A stretch of DNA of 64,000 nt, from positions 1,302,001 through 1,366,000 of the forward strand of contig NZ_CP150274.1 of the NCBI RefSeq assembly GCF_037977055.1, read 5' to 3'. The stretch comes from Paenibacillus sp. FSL K6-1096. Lineage in GTDB: Bacteria > Bacillota > Bacilli > Paenibacillales > Paenibacillaceae. The position numbers and the translations under genes are program-made. Shown in pieces: positions 1 through 7,843 of the stretch; positions within the stretch are counted from its first letter, which is position 1, and the number at the start of each line of letters is the position of its first letter. The notes beneath the pieces are model-generated. The model ran no database searches. It saw only the letters and a list, made by a program, of their open reading frames with translations, and was not told the origin of the DNA.

Positions 1-403
1 CGGCCTTGAAGAGGCCTGATCCCTGGATCAGCAGAGCCAGCACCACAGCCCCCGCTACATTGCCGAGGAATACCAGGGCCCAGTTCTTCAGCGTATCCCA
101 AATTGTAGTCCTTCCGGCAAGTGTGCTTACTGTGAAGAACATATTATTGCCGGTGAACAGCTCAGAGCCGGCGAACACCACCAGGGTCAGGGCAATCCCG
201 AAGGATGCGCCCATAATCAGCGGCTGGAACGGGGACTTAATCGCTGCCAGCGGCGCCCCGAGCGAGAAGATCAGAATAATACCAATACCTACATAGGCTC
301 CTGCGAGGAGTGCCGCCAGAAAATACTTAGGCAGGCTCTCATTCATCTTGTCTCTTTTGCCTACAGCTGTCTCAACGATATTCTCTACGCTCTGCGTGAA
401 CAT
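1..403 (-). CDS. nirC: Formate/nitrite transporter family channel NirC, 3' end outside window
   Basis: This is a partial gene: the start is inside the window and the C-terminus runs off the left edge. The 134 visible residues begin MFTQSVENIVETAVGK and contain at least three hydrophobic segments plus the FAGSELFTGNNM stretch typical of the FNT (formate/nitrite) channel family. FNT proteins are pentameric inner-membrane channels for small monovalent anions. Its position immediately behind nirB and nirD on the same strand (20 bp after nirD) points to nitrite import for the cytoplasmic nitrite reductase. The ATG at 403 is preceded by an AGGTG-type ribosome binding site. Family assignment is seen in the sequence; nitrite as substrate is inferred from the operon. 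Confidence 0.9.
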   Translation of the reverse strand, partial: MFTQSVENIVETAVGKRDKMNESLPKYFLAALLAGAYVGIGIILIFSLGAPLAAIKSPFQPLIMGASFGIALTLVVFAGSELFTGNNMFFTVSTLAGRTTIWDTLKNWALVFLGNVAGAVVLALLIQGSGLFKA

Positions 404-422
404 ATCCGCACCTGCTCTTCCT

Positions 423-764
423 TTAATTTAGGGTTGCCGCCGCTGGCAGAGTGACTTTAACCACTCCGCTCTCTACGGTGACCGGATAGACCTCCGCCTG
501 CCCCCGGTCCGGTGCCTGAACCTCTCCGGTGCGCAGATCGATTTTCCAGTCGTACAATGGGTCGTACAAATAATAGCCGGAGACGATGCCCTCGGCGAGC
601 GGCCCGCCCTTCGGATGAGGACTCTGATTGCGGATGGCATAAACTTCACCATCCGATGTGCGGAATATGGCTAATTCCACCTCTCCCGCAGTCACTACCC
701 GGCCGATCTGCAGCAGGAAGTCTTCCACTGCTCCTACGGTATATTCGCGGTTACCCAGCTCCAT
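423..764 (-). CDS. nirD: Nitrite reductase small subunit NirD, Rieske ligands replaced
   Basis: Small subunit of assimilatory/ammonifying NADH-nitrite reductase, 113 residues, following nirB by 26 bp. The fold signature of a Rieske-like domain is present (AIFRTSDGEVYAIRNQ, then DWKIDLRTGEVQ). However, the places where Bacillus-type NirD proteins carry CPH and CPLHDWK read SPHPKGG and DPLYDWK here, so both cysteines and one histidine that would hold a 2Fe-2S cluster are missing. E. coli NirD is also known to lack them, so the subunit is probably structural rather than redox-active. Start is ATG at 764 after GGGAGAG. Confidence 0.9.
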   Translation of the reverse strand: MELGNREYTVGAVEDFLLQIGRVVTAGEVELAIFRTSDGEVYAIRNQSPHPKGGPLAEGIVSGYYLYDPLYDWKIDLRTGEVQAPDRGQAEVYPVTVESGVVKVTLPAAATLN

Positions 765-790
765 AATGCTCTCTCCCTCTCCCTTAAGAC

Positions 791-3217
791 TTAGACCTGC
801 GTCTGTTCGAACAGTGCGGTGCGTGTACCTTGATCATTCAGCATTCTCTTCCATGGATCACTAACCTGGGCCAGGGCAAAATCAATCCGTGCCGCCAGCT
901 CCTTACGGTTATCGTCACTGCCCAGAATCACTGTCTTAATCTGCTCCAGGCCCATCCGCTCTACCCACTCGGAGGTTCTCTCCAGATAGTTCCCGGTCTC
1001 CCTGTAATACTGGATTACAGCAGAGCAGACCTCAACCAGCTCTTCATCGGTCTTGACCTTGCAGAAGGCATCCGCGATGCGCGGCTTGATCCCGCCGTTG
1101 CCGCCGATGAACACTTCCCAGCCGCCGTCGTTGCCGACGATTCCGATATCCTTCGTGCAGGATTCGGCACAGTTGCGCGGGCAGCCGTTCACCGCCATTT
1201 TGAACTTGGCCGGCATGTCCAGCCGTTCATACTTGCGTTCAAGCATAGCTCCCATGCCCATCGAATCCTGTGTCCCGAAGCGGCAGAACTGCGAGCCGAC
1301 ACAAGTCTTGACCGTGCGCAGCGACTTCGCGTAGCCATAACCGGATGGCATATCCAGCTCTTCCCACACCTTCGGTACGTCCTCTTTTTTGACCCCGATC
1401 AGGTCCAGGCGCTGTCCGCCGGTCACCTTCACGACCTTCACATCATATTTCAGGGATACATCCGCAATCCGCTTCAAGTCCTCTGGAGTGGTGACCCCGC
1501 CGTACATCCGCGGAATTACCGTATACGTTCCGTCCTTCTGGATATTGGCACTCATCCGTTCATTGACGAACCGCGATTCCTTCTCATCCTCATGGGTGTC
1601 AGGATAGATCATGCCCAGATAATAGTTCACGGCAGGGCGGCATTTCGAGCAGCCCTCCGGCTGCTTCCAGTCCAGGACATGCATAACTTCCTTGGTGGTG
1701 CGAAGGCCTTTCGCCGTAATCTCGGCTACGATCTCATCCCGGCTGAGCGAAGTACAGGTACAGATTCCCTGCTTGGCACTTTGCTGGAAGCTGTCACCCA
1801 GAACGAACTGCAGAATCTGCTCGACCACAGGCTTACAGCCGCCGCAGGAACGGGTTGCCCCGGTACAGGCTTTAATTTCATCCACTGTTGTGAAGCCATT
1901 CTCGGTTACAGCATCCACAATAGCCTTCTTGGTAACCCCGTTGCAGCCGCAGACAATTTCTTCATCGGCCATCGCTTCAACGGACAGCCCTTTCTTGGCT
2001 TCACCTCCGCCGCAGCAGCCTGTCCCCATCACCTCGGCGTAGATCCCGTCGGTCATCTCCGTGCTATTTTTTACAAGCTTCTGTAAGCTGGCCGATTCCG
2101 TCACATCCCCGAACAGAACGGCACCGACAATCTTGTTGTCCTTAAGCAGAATCTTCTTGTAGGTTCGCTTCCATTCATCCTTCGCCGCAATGACCGTATG
2201 CTCCGCAGATTCCGTGAACTCTCCTGCCGAGAATACATCTACACCGGATATCTTGAGCTTGGTAGCAACAACCGAACCTTCATAGCCCGCCGTCTGCACA
2301 CCCGACAAATGCTTGGCCAGCACCATGCCCTGCTCGAACAACGGGGCTACCAGCCCGTAACAGATACCCCTGTGCTCTGTACATTCGCCAACAGAATACA
2401 CATCCGCCATGGAGGTCTGCAGGTAATCATCTACCACGATCCCGCGGTTCACGGTAATTCCGCTGTCTGTGGCAAGCTGCACGTTGGGCTTAATTCCGAC
2501 AGCCATGACCACAAATTCAGCAGGCAGCTCACTGCCGTCACTGAACCGCAGTCCGCTCACCCGTTCGTCCCCAGTCAGCTCTACCGTCTGTTTGCCCATG
2601 GCGAACTTGACGCCTTGACGCGTAAGCTCAGCCTGGAGCATCGACGAAGCCGTATGATCCAGTTGCCGCTCCATCAGATCCTCCAGCAGATGCACCACAG
2701 TGACATCCATGCCGAGATTGACCAGGCCCTTTGCCGCTTCGAGACCAAGCAGCCCGCCGCCGATGACCGCCGCCGTCCGGTATTGCTTCGCTGCCGCCAG
2801 CATCGCGTCGCAGTCTGCAATATCGCGGAAGCCGACAACGCCTTCCTTCGTGCTGCCCGGTATAGGGAGAATGAAGGAATTCGAGCCAGTGGCAATGATT
2901 GCTTTGTCAAAGGGAACCACAAGGCCCGTATCTGTCATCACCTGTTTTGTCTGCTCATCAATCTTGACGACAGTCGTTCCGGTATGCAAAGTAATCTGAT
3001 TATCCTCATACCACTGCCGGTCGTTCAGGATAATATCTTCAATGGTTTTGCTGCCTTCAAGGACATAAGATAACATAATCCGGTTGTAATTGGGGTGAGG
3101 CTCGCTGCCGATAATCGTAATATCATAAGCGCCGCCCAGCTTAAGGATCTGCTCAATCGTGCCTACTCCCGCCATGCCATTGCCGATCAGCACTAACCTC
3201 TGTTTTTCTGCTGTCAC
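791..3217 (-). CDS. nirB: Nitrite reductase [NAD(P)H] large subunit NirB
   Basis: Cytoplasmic NADH-dependent nitrite reductase catalytic subunit, reducing nitrite to ammonium with six electrons. The 808 residues show the expected order: an N-terminal FAD site (GNGMAGVGT), an NAD-binding site (GGGLLGLEAAKG), two BFD-like 2Fe-2S regions in the middle (CGCNGVTKK with CTGATRSCGGC, then CTCTSLS with EGCSKC), and a C-terminal sulfite/nitrite reductase domain. The siroheme/4Fe-4S cysteines are visible as CVGSQFC and GCPRNC. Length is normal for the family. It is first in a nirB-nirD-nirC operon, preceded by FNR-like boxes, so anaerobic induction is likely. It could serve assimilation as well as electron disposal. 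Confidence 0.96.
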   Translation of the reverse strand: MTAEKQRLVLIGNGMAGVGTIEQILKLGGAYDITIIGSEPHPNYNRIMLSYVLEGSKTIEDIILNDRQWYEDNQITLHTGTTVVKIDEQTKQVMTDTGLVVPFDKAIIATGSNSFILPIPGSTKEGVVGFRDIADCDAMLAAAKQYRTAAVIGGGLLGLEAAKGLVNLGMDVTVVHLLEDLMERQLDHTASSMLQAELTRQGVKFAMGKQTVELTGDERVSGLRFSDGSELPAEFVVMAVGIKPNVQLATDSGITVNRGIVVDDYLQTSMADVYSVGECTEHRGICYGLVAPLFEQGMVLAKHLSGVQTAGYEGSVVATKLKISGVDVFSAGEFTESAEHTVIAAKDEWKRTYKKILLKDNKIVGAVLFGDVTESASLQKLVKNSTEMTDGIYAEVMGTGCCGGGEAKKGLSVEAMADEEIVCGCNGVTKKAIVDAVTENGFTTVDEIKACTGATRSCGGCKPVVEQILQFVLGDSFQQSAKQGICTCTSLSRDEIVAEITAKGLRTTKEVMHVLDWKQPEGCSKCRPAVNYYLGMIYPDTHEDEKESRFVNERMSANIQKDGTYTVIPRMYGGVTTPEDLKRIADVSLKYDVKVVKVTGGQRLDLIGVKKEDVPKVWEELDMPSGYGYAKSLRTVKTCVGSQFCRFGTQDSMGMGAMLERKYERLDMPAKFKMAVNGCPRNCAESCTKDIGIVGNDGGWEVFIGGNGGIKPRIADAFCKVKTDEELVEVCSAVIQYYRETGNYLERTSEWVERMGLEQIKTVILGSDDNRKELAARIDFALAQVSDPWKRMLNDQGTRTALFEQTQV

Positions 3218-3273
3218 TGGTTGACCCTCCTTCAGAGACTATGAATTTCTACATTCTCTTGCTTGATAGGAGA

Positions 3274-3338
3274 ATTATACTGCCGGAAATTCCTCACCAA
3301 GGGTGATTCCAGTCACATTAGATGTGAAACTTTTCACA
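3274..3338 (-). promoter_or_regulatory. nirBDC promoter with two tandem FNR/CRP-type boxes
   Basis: On the minus strand a perfect -10 box TATAAT lies at 3274-3279. Upstream are GGTGA-N6-TCACA at 3302-3317 and a perfect TGTGAAACTTTTCACA at 3323-3338. The proximal box is centred about 42 bp upstream of the predicted start point and the distal box is exactly 21 bp further, two helical turns. This is the class II activator geometry known for FNR-family proteins. No good -35 box is visible, consistent with activator dependence. Confidence 0.8.
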
Positions 3339-3352
3339 TTAAAATTGAATAC

Positions 3353-3390
3353 AAAAAAACGGATCTCCATGCCATAAGCACAGAAATCCG
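3353..3390 (-). terminator. Intrinsic terminator of the lipoprotein gene
   Basis: Reading the minus strand, CGGAT and a matching ATCCG arm enclose a loop and are followed by seven T residues (3353-3359). It separates the lipoprotein gene from the nir promoter. Confidence 0.75.
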
Positions 3391-3427
3391 CCACTTCTTC
3401 CCCCGTAACTCTCAAGTTCCCAGTGAT

Positions 3428-4117
3428 TTATGAATTTCTAAGCACCAGAGCAATCTCCAGCATGTCCTGCGGCTTCAGCTTCATGTCCACACCGTTACTC
3501 AGCAGGGCCTTGTCATTGACCCTTAGTCTCCATTCCTCATTGCTGAGCGGAGTGTACTCCATGACATTCAACAGCGTCCGGTTATCCTCGGCAAGCCGCA
3601 CCATCCCGCTGTTCTTCATCAGCAGTTTGACGGACAGATCCTCGGTAAACGGCAGCACATGACAATGGGTCAGCTCCGGCTGCTCGCTCCCCCCGTTCAC
3701 CATGATGATGACAGGCTGAAGCGTTGTCCCAACCGTATCCGGCCGCACTGACATCACAATCGATGCTCCCGGATCAACCGTACTGTTCAAGGATGGAAGC
3801 TTCTTGCCGTTCATCTCGATATTCCAGGCCATCCCCGGACCCAGCAGGATCCTGTTCACCTCAGTCAGCATGCCATCCGCTGAAAATTCCGCCACACCGC
3901 TCTTCTTGAACAGCTCCAGCAGCGATATACCGTCAACATAGGCCTCATTCAACAGCCTGGCCGAGCTTCCCGCCATCTCACGTTCGCCCACCAGAACCGA
4001 CAACTCTATTCCATTGCTCCCGTTACTGCTGCCGGCATCCCCTGCTCCCAGGCCGCAGCCGCCTGCCGGTACAAGGATTACCAGACACAGCAACAGGCGC
4101 ATCCATCTCGCGGACAT
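3428..4117 (-). CDS. Small lipoprotein with two DUF4430-like repeats
   Basis: A 229-residue exported protein of unknown function. The N-terminus is a lipoprotein signal: a short positive stretch, a hydrophobic run, then PAGGC with the lipid-modified cysteine near residue 21. After a Ser/Gly/Asn linker come two similar halves of about 90 residues. Each has an alpha-beta pattern with a hydrophobic 'LLELF' or 'KLLMK' helix, a W-x-I-x-M-NGK or W-R-L-R-VNDK strand, and a closing G/D-rich hairpin. This resembles the DUF4430/transcobalamin-like beta-grasp fold, which in some proteins binds cofactors. The start ATG is preceded by GAAGGCGGTG. It lies upstream of nirB but a terminator separates them. 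Confidence 0.7.
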   Translation of the reverse strand: MSARWMRLLLCLVILVPAGGCGLGAGDAGSSNGSNGIELSVLVGEREMAGSSARLLNEAYVDGISLLELFKKSGVAEFSADGMLTEVNRILLGPGMAWNIEMNGKKLPSLNSTVDPGASIVMSVRPDTVGTTLQPVIIMVNGGSEQPELTHCHVLPFTEDLSVKLLMKNSGMVRLAEDNRTLLNVMEYTPLSNEEWRLRVNDKALLSNGVDMKLKPQDMLEIALVLRNS

Positions 4118-4250
4118 TCCATGGCACCGCCTTCAATATGTATTCTCCCAGACTCTTTAAGGATACCGCATCGAAGGCTTGTTCTCAAATCCTTTGTGTG
4201 GAAAATGGTCCTTACAAAATCCCCGAAGGGACTTCTCACAGGCAACCGTT

Positions 4251-4979
4251 CTATTGATACCGCAGGAACAGAATATTGTTCTCCAGATGCACATGCTCGA
4301 ATGTCATCGCTTCCAGCTCTTCAAGCCGGGCATAGGTCAGGCGGTATGTTGTGCAGGCATGGGCGGGCGGTGTGTAGTCATTGGTTACCCGGCGCAGCTC
4401 ACGCAGAATCTCCCCTGCCCCGTCATGCTCCTCCTCCAGACCCTGCAGCAGCCCGCGCAGCTCGTCGAGTCCTTCTTGGCTCGGATTCCGGGAGTAAGCC
4501 AGCATCTTAGGGAATTCGCTCTCCTCTTCCTTCGCCGTATGCTGCAGCAGCTCCTCACGCAGCGTATTGAAGAGACGGTGCATTTCACCCAGGTGCGGGG
4601 AATCCTCTCCATGTACACGGAACACCTTGGTTACATTCTGGCTGATCAGCGGAAGCTCCTCCCGCAGATAACGGTGATGCTTGTTCACGATATAATCGAC
4701 CAGTTCCTCCGGTGAAGCATCGTTCCAGGCGGTATCCTCTTCCAGCACGGGGTGCTGCTGCCGGAGCTGATTGAGCTCCTGTGCCATCGCCTCCGCATCC
4801 AGCCCCTTCTCAGTAGCGGCCTCCGCCAGCGGCTTTGCCCCTCCGCAGCAGAAATCGATCCGCTGTGCCTTGAAGTAATCGGCTGCCTTAGGGAACTGAA
4901 GGACAATATCTCTTACCATTGCTTCCGGGGTAAACCCGGGATGAACTGCTGTTGTATCGTTTAGTTGATTGGACGCCAT
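4251..4979 (-). CDS. ric: Iron-sulfur cluster repair di-iron protein (Ric/ScdA/YtfE family)
   Basis: Repairs Fe-S clusters damaged by nitric oxide or oxidants. The 242 residues start with the ScdA-type N-terminal domain, including the diagnostic adjacent cysteines in RIDFCCGGAKPL. They continue as a hemerythrin-like four-helix bundle with the di-iron ligands visible in NKHHRYLREE, HLGEMHRLF, HTAKEEESEFP, EEEHDGAGE and HVHLENN. Length is standard. The start ATG follows GAGGAGG. Placing it beside the nitrite reductase operon fits, because nitrite reduction can generate NO. A weak FNR-like sequence (TGTGA-N6-GCACG, 5056-5071) lies upstream, but no convincing promoter geometry was found around it. 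Confidence 0.92.
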   Translation of the reverse strand: MASNQLNDTTAVHPGFTPEAMVRDIVLQFPKAADYFKAQRIDFCCGGAKPLAEAATEKGLDAEAMAQELNQLRQQHPVLEEDTAWNDASPEELVDYIVNKHHRYLREELPLISQNVTKVFRVHGEDSPHLGEMHRLFNTLREELLQHTAKEEESEFPKMLAYSRNPSQEGLDELRGLLQGLEEEHDGAGEILRELRRVTNDYTPPAHACTTYRLTYARLEELEAMTFEHVHLENNILFLRYQ

Positions 4980-5120
4980 ATCGGCCCCTCCTCATGTTAA
5001 GTGGTTAATTGCTGCTTATCACTTCTACACCTTAACACCGGCAGGAAGCCATACTTGTGATTGTACGCACGAAATATAACAAATTTTAATGAACAAGAAA
5101 TCTCAATCTTTAAGCCTAAA

Positions 5121-5159
5121 TGTAAAATATACTAGACATTTTGTTTTATATATTTTACA
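5121..5159 (+). promoter_or_regulatory. 11-bp perfect inverted repeat upstream of the XRE gene
   Basis: TGTAAAATATA at 5121-5131 is exactly mirrored by TATATTTTACA at 5149-5159 with a 17-bp spacer. It ends 19 bp before the start codon of the XRE regulator, so it is a good candidate autoregulatory operator. Binding by that protein is inferred. Confidence 0.55.
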
Positions 5160-5178
5160 CTATGGGTGAGGTGAGGGA

Positions 5179-5394
5179 ATGGGAAAGAATCTGAGGCTCA
5201 AAGCCTCCAGGGCGGCAAAAGACATGTCGCAGAAGCAGCTGGCCGACGCTGTGGGAGTGACCAGGCAGACGATTATTGCCATCGAGAACGGTGACTACAA
5301 TCCCACGATCCGGTTATGTATTGACATTTGCTTAACACTCGGGAAGACGCTAGATGAACTTTTTTGGGAGGGAACGAACGATGGGCAGAACTAA
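5179..5394 (+). CDS. Small XRE-family helix-turn-helix regulator
   Basis: A 71-residue protein that is essentially one HTH domain: MGKNLRLKASRAAKDMSQKQ leads into LADAVGVTRQTIIAIENGDY, the classic Cro/C1 helix-turn-helix, and ends in a short helical tail LDELFW. Proteins of this size (YozG/YgzD type) are usually encoded with a small membrane protein, as here. The GGTGAGG motif precedes the ATG. Its last codons overlap the start of the next gene by 14 bases, which indicates translational coupling. Confidence 0.85.
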   Translation: MGKNLRLKASRAAKDMSQKQLADAVGVTRQTIIAIENGDYNPTIRLCIDICLTLGKTLDELFWEGTNDGQN

Positions 5395-5824
5395 TCTGGA
5401 TGAGAGACAATTGCAGAAACGGCATAAGGCGGGGAATCAGGCTTTTCTACTAATGGCGTTCTTGCTTCTGGCGGACATGGGTCTGGAGAATTACGGGATT
5501 GTATGGCTGAAGTATCCATTAAGCAATTACACAATTTTCATGCTTGGTGTGGGTTCTTATCTGGTACGGCTGATCTGGAGCGGTGCGTATGTGGGACCGG
5601 GCGGAGGGCAGAGCGGAGCGAACGGGCGGGGCGTATTGGGTGCGTTGCTGGCTATAGTGGTGGCGGCCTGTATCATTATTGTGACATTCGTGAATCCATC
5701 CGTTCAATCAGCAGCTGACGGAGGCGCGAACGGACCAATCATTCTGGTCATTGCCGTAGCGGCAGGACTGGTTATCTTAAGCACTGTGTATTTGATCAGA
5801 CGGAGGAACAACCGGGCGGAGTAA
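5381..5824 (+). CDS. Membrane protein partner of the small XRE regulator
   Basis: I chose ATG 5381 (MGRTNLDERQLQKRHKAGNQ) because GGGAGGG sits eight bases upstream. An earlier in-frame ATG at 5354 has no such site. The 147-residue protein has a charged N-terminal segment followed by four hydrophobic segments (AFLLMAFLLLADMGLE; FMLGVGSYLVRLIW; ALLAIVVAACIIIVTF; ILVIAVAAGLVILSTV) and a basic tail RRRNNRAE. It resembles the uncharacterised membrane proteins that travel with YozG-like regulators. No catalytic motif was seen. The pair may act as a signal-sensing module, but this is inference. Confidence 0.7.
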   Translation: MGRTNLDERQLQKRHKAGNQAFLLMAFLLLADMGLENYGIVWLKYPLSNYTIFMLGVGSYLVRLIWSGAYVGPGGGQSGANGRGVLGALLAIVVAACIIIVTFVNPSVQSAADGGANGPIILVIAVAAGLVILSTVYLIRRRNNRAE

Positions 5825-5833
5825 CGCAGGGAG

Positions 5834-5880
5834 AAGTGCCGCTGCTGCAGGGATTCACCCCTGTAGGCAGCAGCACTTTT
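5834..5880 (+). terminator. Terminator of the XRE/membrane operon
   Basis: AAGTGC and GCTGCTGC pair with GCAGCAGCACTT, followed by TTTT. The hairpin may also help stop the facing minus-strand gene. Confidence 0.7.
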
Positions 5881-5903
5881 GATGGGGGAAGCCTCAACCT
5901 GAC

Positions 5904-6626
5904 CTACTGAACTGTCGCCTGCATGTAAGTCCGTTTGCCCTGAGCATCCTTAAGATAGGGACCCAGCCCGGCAAAACGTGAATGATCCACATACACCCCC
6001 GTCATCCACCTGCCTTCAGTCAGCCCCCCGTTCCATTGCAGCACCAGATCAGGGGCCGAGATCCATTCCTGATAGACCCGGATCTTCTTGTCTTTATACT
6101 CTTTGGCCGGCTTGTTCATTTCCAGCAGCGGGGCCGGGGTCAGATAAGTAGGCACGAAATAGGCAGCAATCAGCTCCAGATCCTCTACGCTTAAGAAAGC
6201 CTCGTCCCCCAGATAAGGCTCAAACAGCAGCGTATTCTCATACATGGACCAGATTACTGCCTGCAGCACCATGCTCTGGCTGATTCCGTTGTGAAAGGTG
6301 AACCGGCGCTGCGGGGCGGCAGAGTCATCCCCTTCAACCGTAACCGGCTCCAGGCAATGCCGTTCACAGCCGATGCACTTCCAGCCGGACGGGCTCTGAA
6401 TCCATTTCTGAAACACGCTGCCGCTGTCATTATCCCCTTTGTATAGTGAAGAGATGATCTCATAAGGGACACCAATCCACGCATCCCACAGCGAAGCCGG
6501 CAGATGGCTATGAAGCATGAACAGCACCTTGTCATATAACAGCTGTACTCTGATCGATGCGGTCTCCAGCTCGGCGACATCCTTCTTTCCATAGGTTATT
6601 TCCCGGGAAAACAGGGTGATGGTCAT
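5904..6626 (-). CDS. Hypothetical protein, 240 aa
   Basis: I do not recognise this family. The protein looks soluble (no signal peptide or membrane segment) and rich in aromatic residues. It has a C-x2-C-x3-C-like cluster (CIGCERHC) near residue 104 that could bind a metal. The central part is helical with hydrophobic runs (SMVLQAVIWSMYENTLLFEPYL), and the C-terminus is aromatic and charged. Start is ATG 6626 after GGAGGCGAGG. It stands alone between two convergent or unrelated genes. Its upstream region carries repeated GTTARCG-type motifs (6644-6735). Confidence 0.55.
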   Translation of the reverse strand: MTITLFSREITYGKKDVAELETASIRVQLLYDKVLFMLHSHLPASLWDAWIGVPYEIISSLYKGDNDSGSVFQKWIQSPSGWKCIGCERHCLEPVTVEGDDSAAPQRRFTFHNGISQSMVLQAVIWSMYENTLLFEPYLGDEAFLSVEDLELIAAYFVPTYLTPAPLLEMNKPAKEYKDKKIRVYQEWISAPDLVLQWNGGLTEGRWMTGVYVDHSRFAGLGPYLKDAQGKRTYMQATVQ

Positions 6627-6643
6627 GATCCTCGCCTCCTAAA

Positions 6644-6735
6644 AGTTTTGTTAGCGTTCCATCCTGAACTCACTGTGACAAAACTTGCACCTGAAGCAGA
6701 CCTCTGGGCTTTTCCCACTTTTGTTAACGCTTCCA
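6644..6735 (-). promoter_or_regulatory. Repeated candidate operators upstream of the 240-aa gene
   Basis: AGTTTTGTTAGCGTTCCA (6644-6661) and ACTTTTGTTAACGCTTCCA (6717-6735) are near-identical direct repeats 73 bp apart. AAGTTTTGT (6643-6651) is also mirrored exactly by ACAAAACTT (6678-6686). They lie directly upstream of the minus-strand start at 6626. The regulator is unknown. The rest of the 6627-6938 gap holds only the HxlR terminator and AT-rich sequence. Confidence 0.4.
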
Positions 6736-6889
6736 CTCATCCGGAATATTAGTTTGTTCTATTATATTACACTGGTTTGGCCGAAGTGCAAGATTTATTT
6801 GACTCAGCATGGGATATTATTACTTCGTATGCTGTTATTATGTGCTGGATTAGATACCCGTTATACCTGCACTGCCCAACGATGAAGAA

Positions 6890-6914
6890 CCCCTCACCGC
6901 ATAGCGGCAAGGGG
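6890..6914 (-). terminator. Probable terminator of the HxlR gene
   Basis: CCCCT and AGGGG arms with an inner GC/GC pairing form a short hairpin. On the minus strand it is followed only by TTCTT, so strength is uncertain. Confidence 0.45.
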
Positions 6915-6938
6915 CTGACATCCGAGAAAGGGAGCGGA

Positions 6939-7256
6939 TTACTCGACCCAGTTCTCGGCCCAGGATTGAATCTGCTGCATAACCGGCTCCAGGGCGCGGC
7001 CCTTGACTGTTAGTTCATACTCGATGCGGACCGGTGTCTCCGGGTAGACGTGGCGGACCAGAATGCCTTCGCATTCAAGATCCTTCATTCGCTCGGACAG
7101 CATCTTATCGCTCATTGACGGAATCAGCCCGGAAATGTCCTTGAACCGCTTCGGGCCGCTCATCAATGTCTGGATAATCAGTCCATTCCAACGCTTGCCC
7201 AGAAACGAGAAGGCAGTTTCAAACCGCGGGCACATCGTCAGTTGCTGTTCTTCCAT
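6939..7256 (-). CDS. HxlR/DUF24-family MarR-like regulator
   Basis: A 105-residue winged-helix protein of the HxlR group: CPRFETAFSFLGKRWNGLII, then GPKRFKDISGLIPSMSDKML and the wing VRHVYPETPVRIEYELT. The single N-terminal cysteine (residue 9) lies where HxlR-type redox sensors such as YodB and HypR carry their reactive cysteine, so thiol or electrophile sensing is plausible. ATG 7256 was chosen over ATG 7265 because GAGGTGA then has a proper five-base spacing. No obvious target gene adjoins it; it may regulate itself or a distant gene. Confidence 0.88.
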   Translation of the reverse strand: MEEQQLTMCPRFETAFSFLGKRWNGLIIQTLMSGPKRFKDISGLIPSMSDKMLSERMKDLECEGILVRHVYPETPVRIEYELTVKGRALEPVMQQIQSWAENWVE

Positions 7257-7381
7257 TATTATCACCTCTCACTCATGAAGCTTACGATAAGTTAGTATAT
7301 ATAATTTTACCACATTTAATCCGGAATGAACATCGTTTACCATAAAAAAGTTCATTAACCATAACTATTATATCCCCGTTG

Positions 7382-7711
7382 TCAATCCTTGGTGCCTTCC
7401 ACCTGCCCGCGCTGCTGTATAGCCTCTGTCACCACATAGGCCAAATCATCGTTGCCGTACAGGGAGAGCACGCCCAGCACCGTATCATCCGAGATGAATC
7501 CGGCCTCTTCCTCCGATACGGTTAACGCCAGCGCCCGGCTAAGCGCCTGATTCCCCTCCTGCTGCGGATAGGCCTGCAGATACAGGGCGTGCGGGTCCAG
7601 CCTGTTATTCACACACCACTGGGCAAAGACCAGGATCATCATCTCCTCATCCCGCTTGTAGCTCTCAATAATTCTCTCTTCCATAGACTTGCTGTAATCG
7701 TAATCCTCCAT
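7382..7711 (-). CDS. Hypothetical acidic protein, 109 aa
   Basis: Unrecognised. A short, soluble, acidic and probably all-helical protein (MEDYDYSKSMEERIIESYKR, ending in a helical segment with EAIQQRGQ). No cysteine motif beyond one isolated Cys, no signal peptide. A helical bundle scaffold or regulatory subunit is possible, but nothing in the sequence shows a function. It is a single-gene unit between the HxlR gene and the divergent TVP38 gene. Confidence 0.55.
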   Translation of the reverse strand: MEDYDYSKSMEERIIESYKRDEEMMILVFAQWCVNNRLDPHALYLQAYPQQEGNQALSRALALTVSEEEAGFISDDTVLGVLSLYGNDDLAYVVTEAIQQRGQVEGTKD

Positions 7712-7843
7712 GCTGTTCTCCTCTCTGCTGAGCCTCTTAGATGTATTATACCGTCCCAGACCGCCGGGACAATGATCTTTGCTTCAATAATCACTTTTTT
7801 TTGAGTATCATGAAATGGATGGCGTGAAGAAGGGGCATAGTAT

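Noticed and set aside
830..2086. Long plus-strand frame of 418 codons inside nirB
   Set aside because: It is the complement of a well-supported nirB gene, with no ribosome site or family match.
5056..5071. FNR box upstream of ric (TGTGA-N6-GCACG)
   Set aside because: Two half-site mismatches and no -10 box at the expected distance; left as a weak possibility only.
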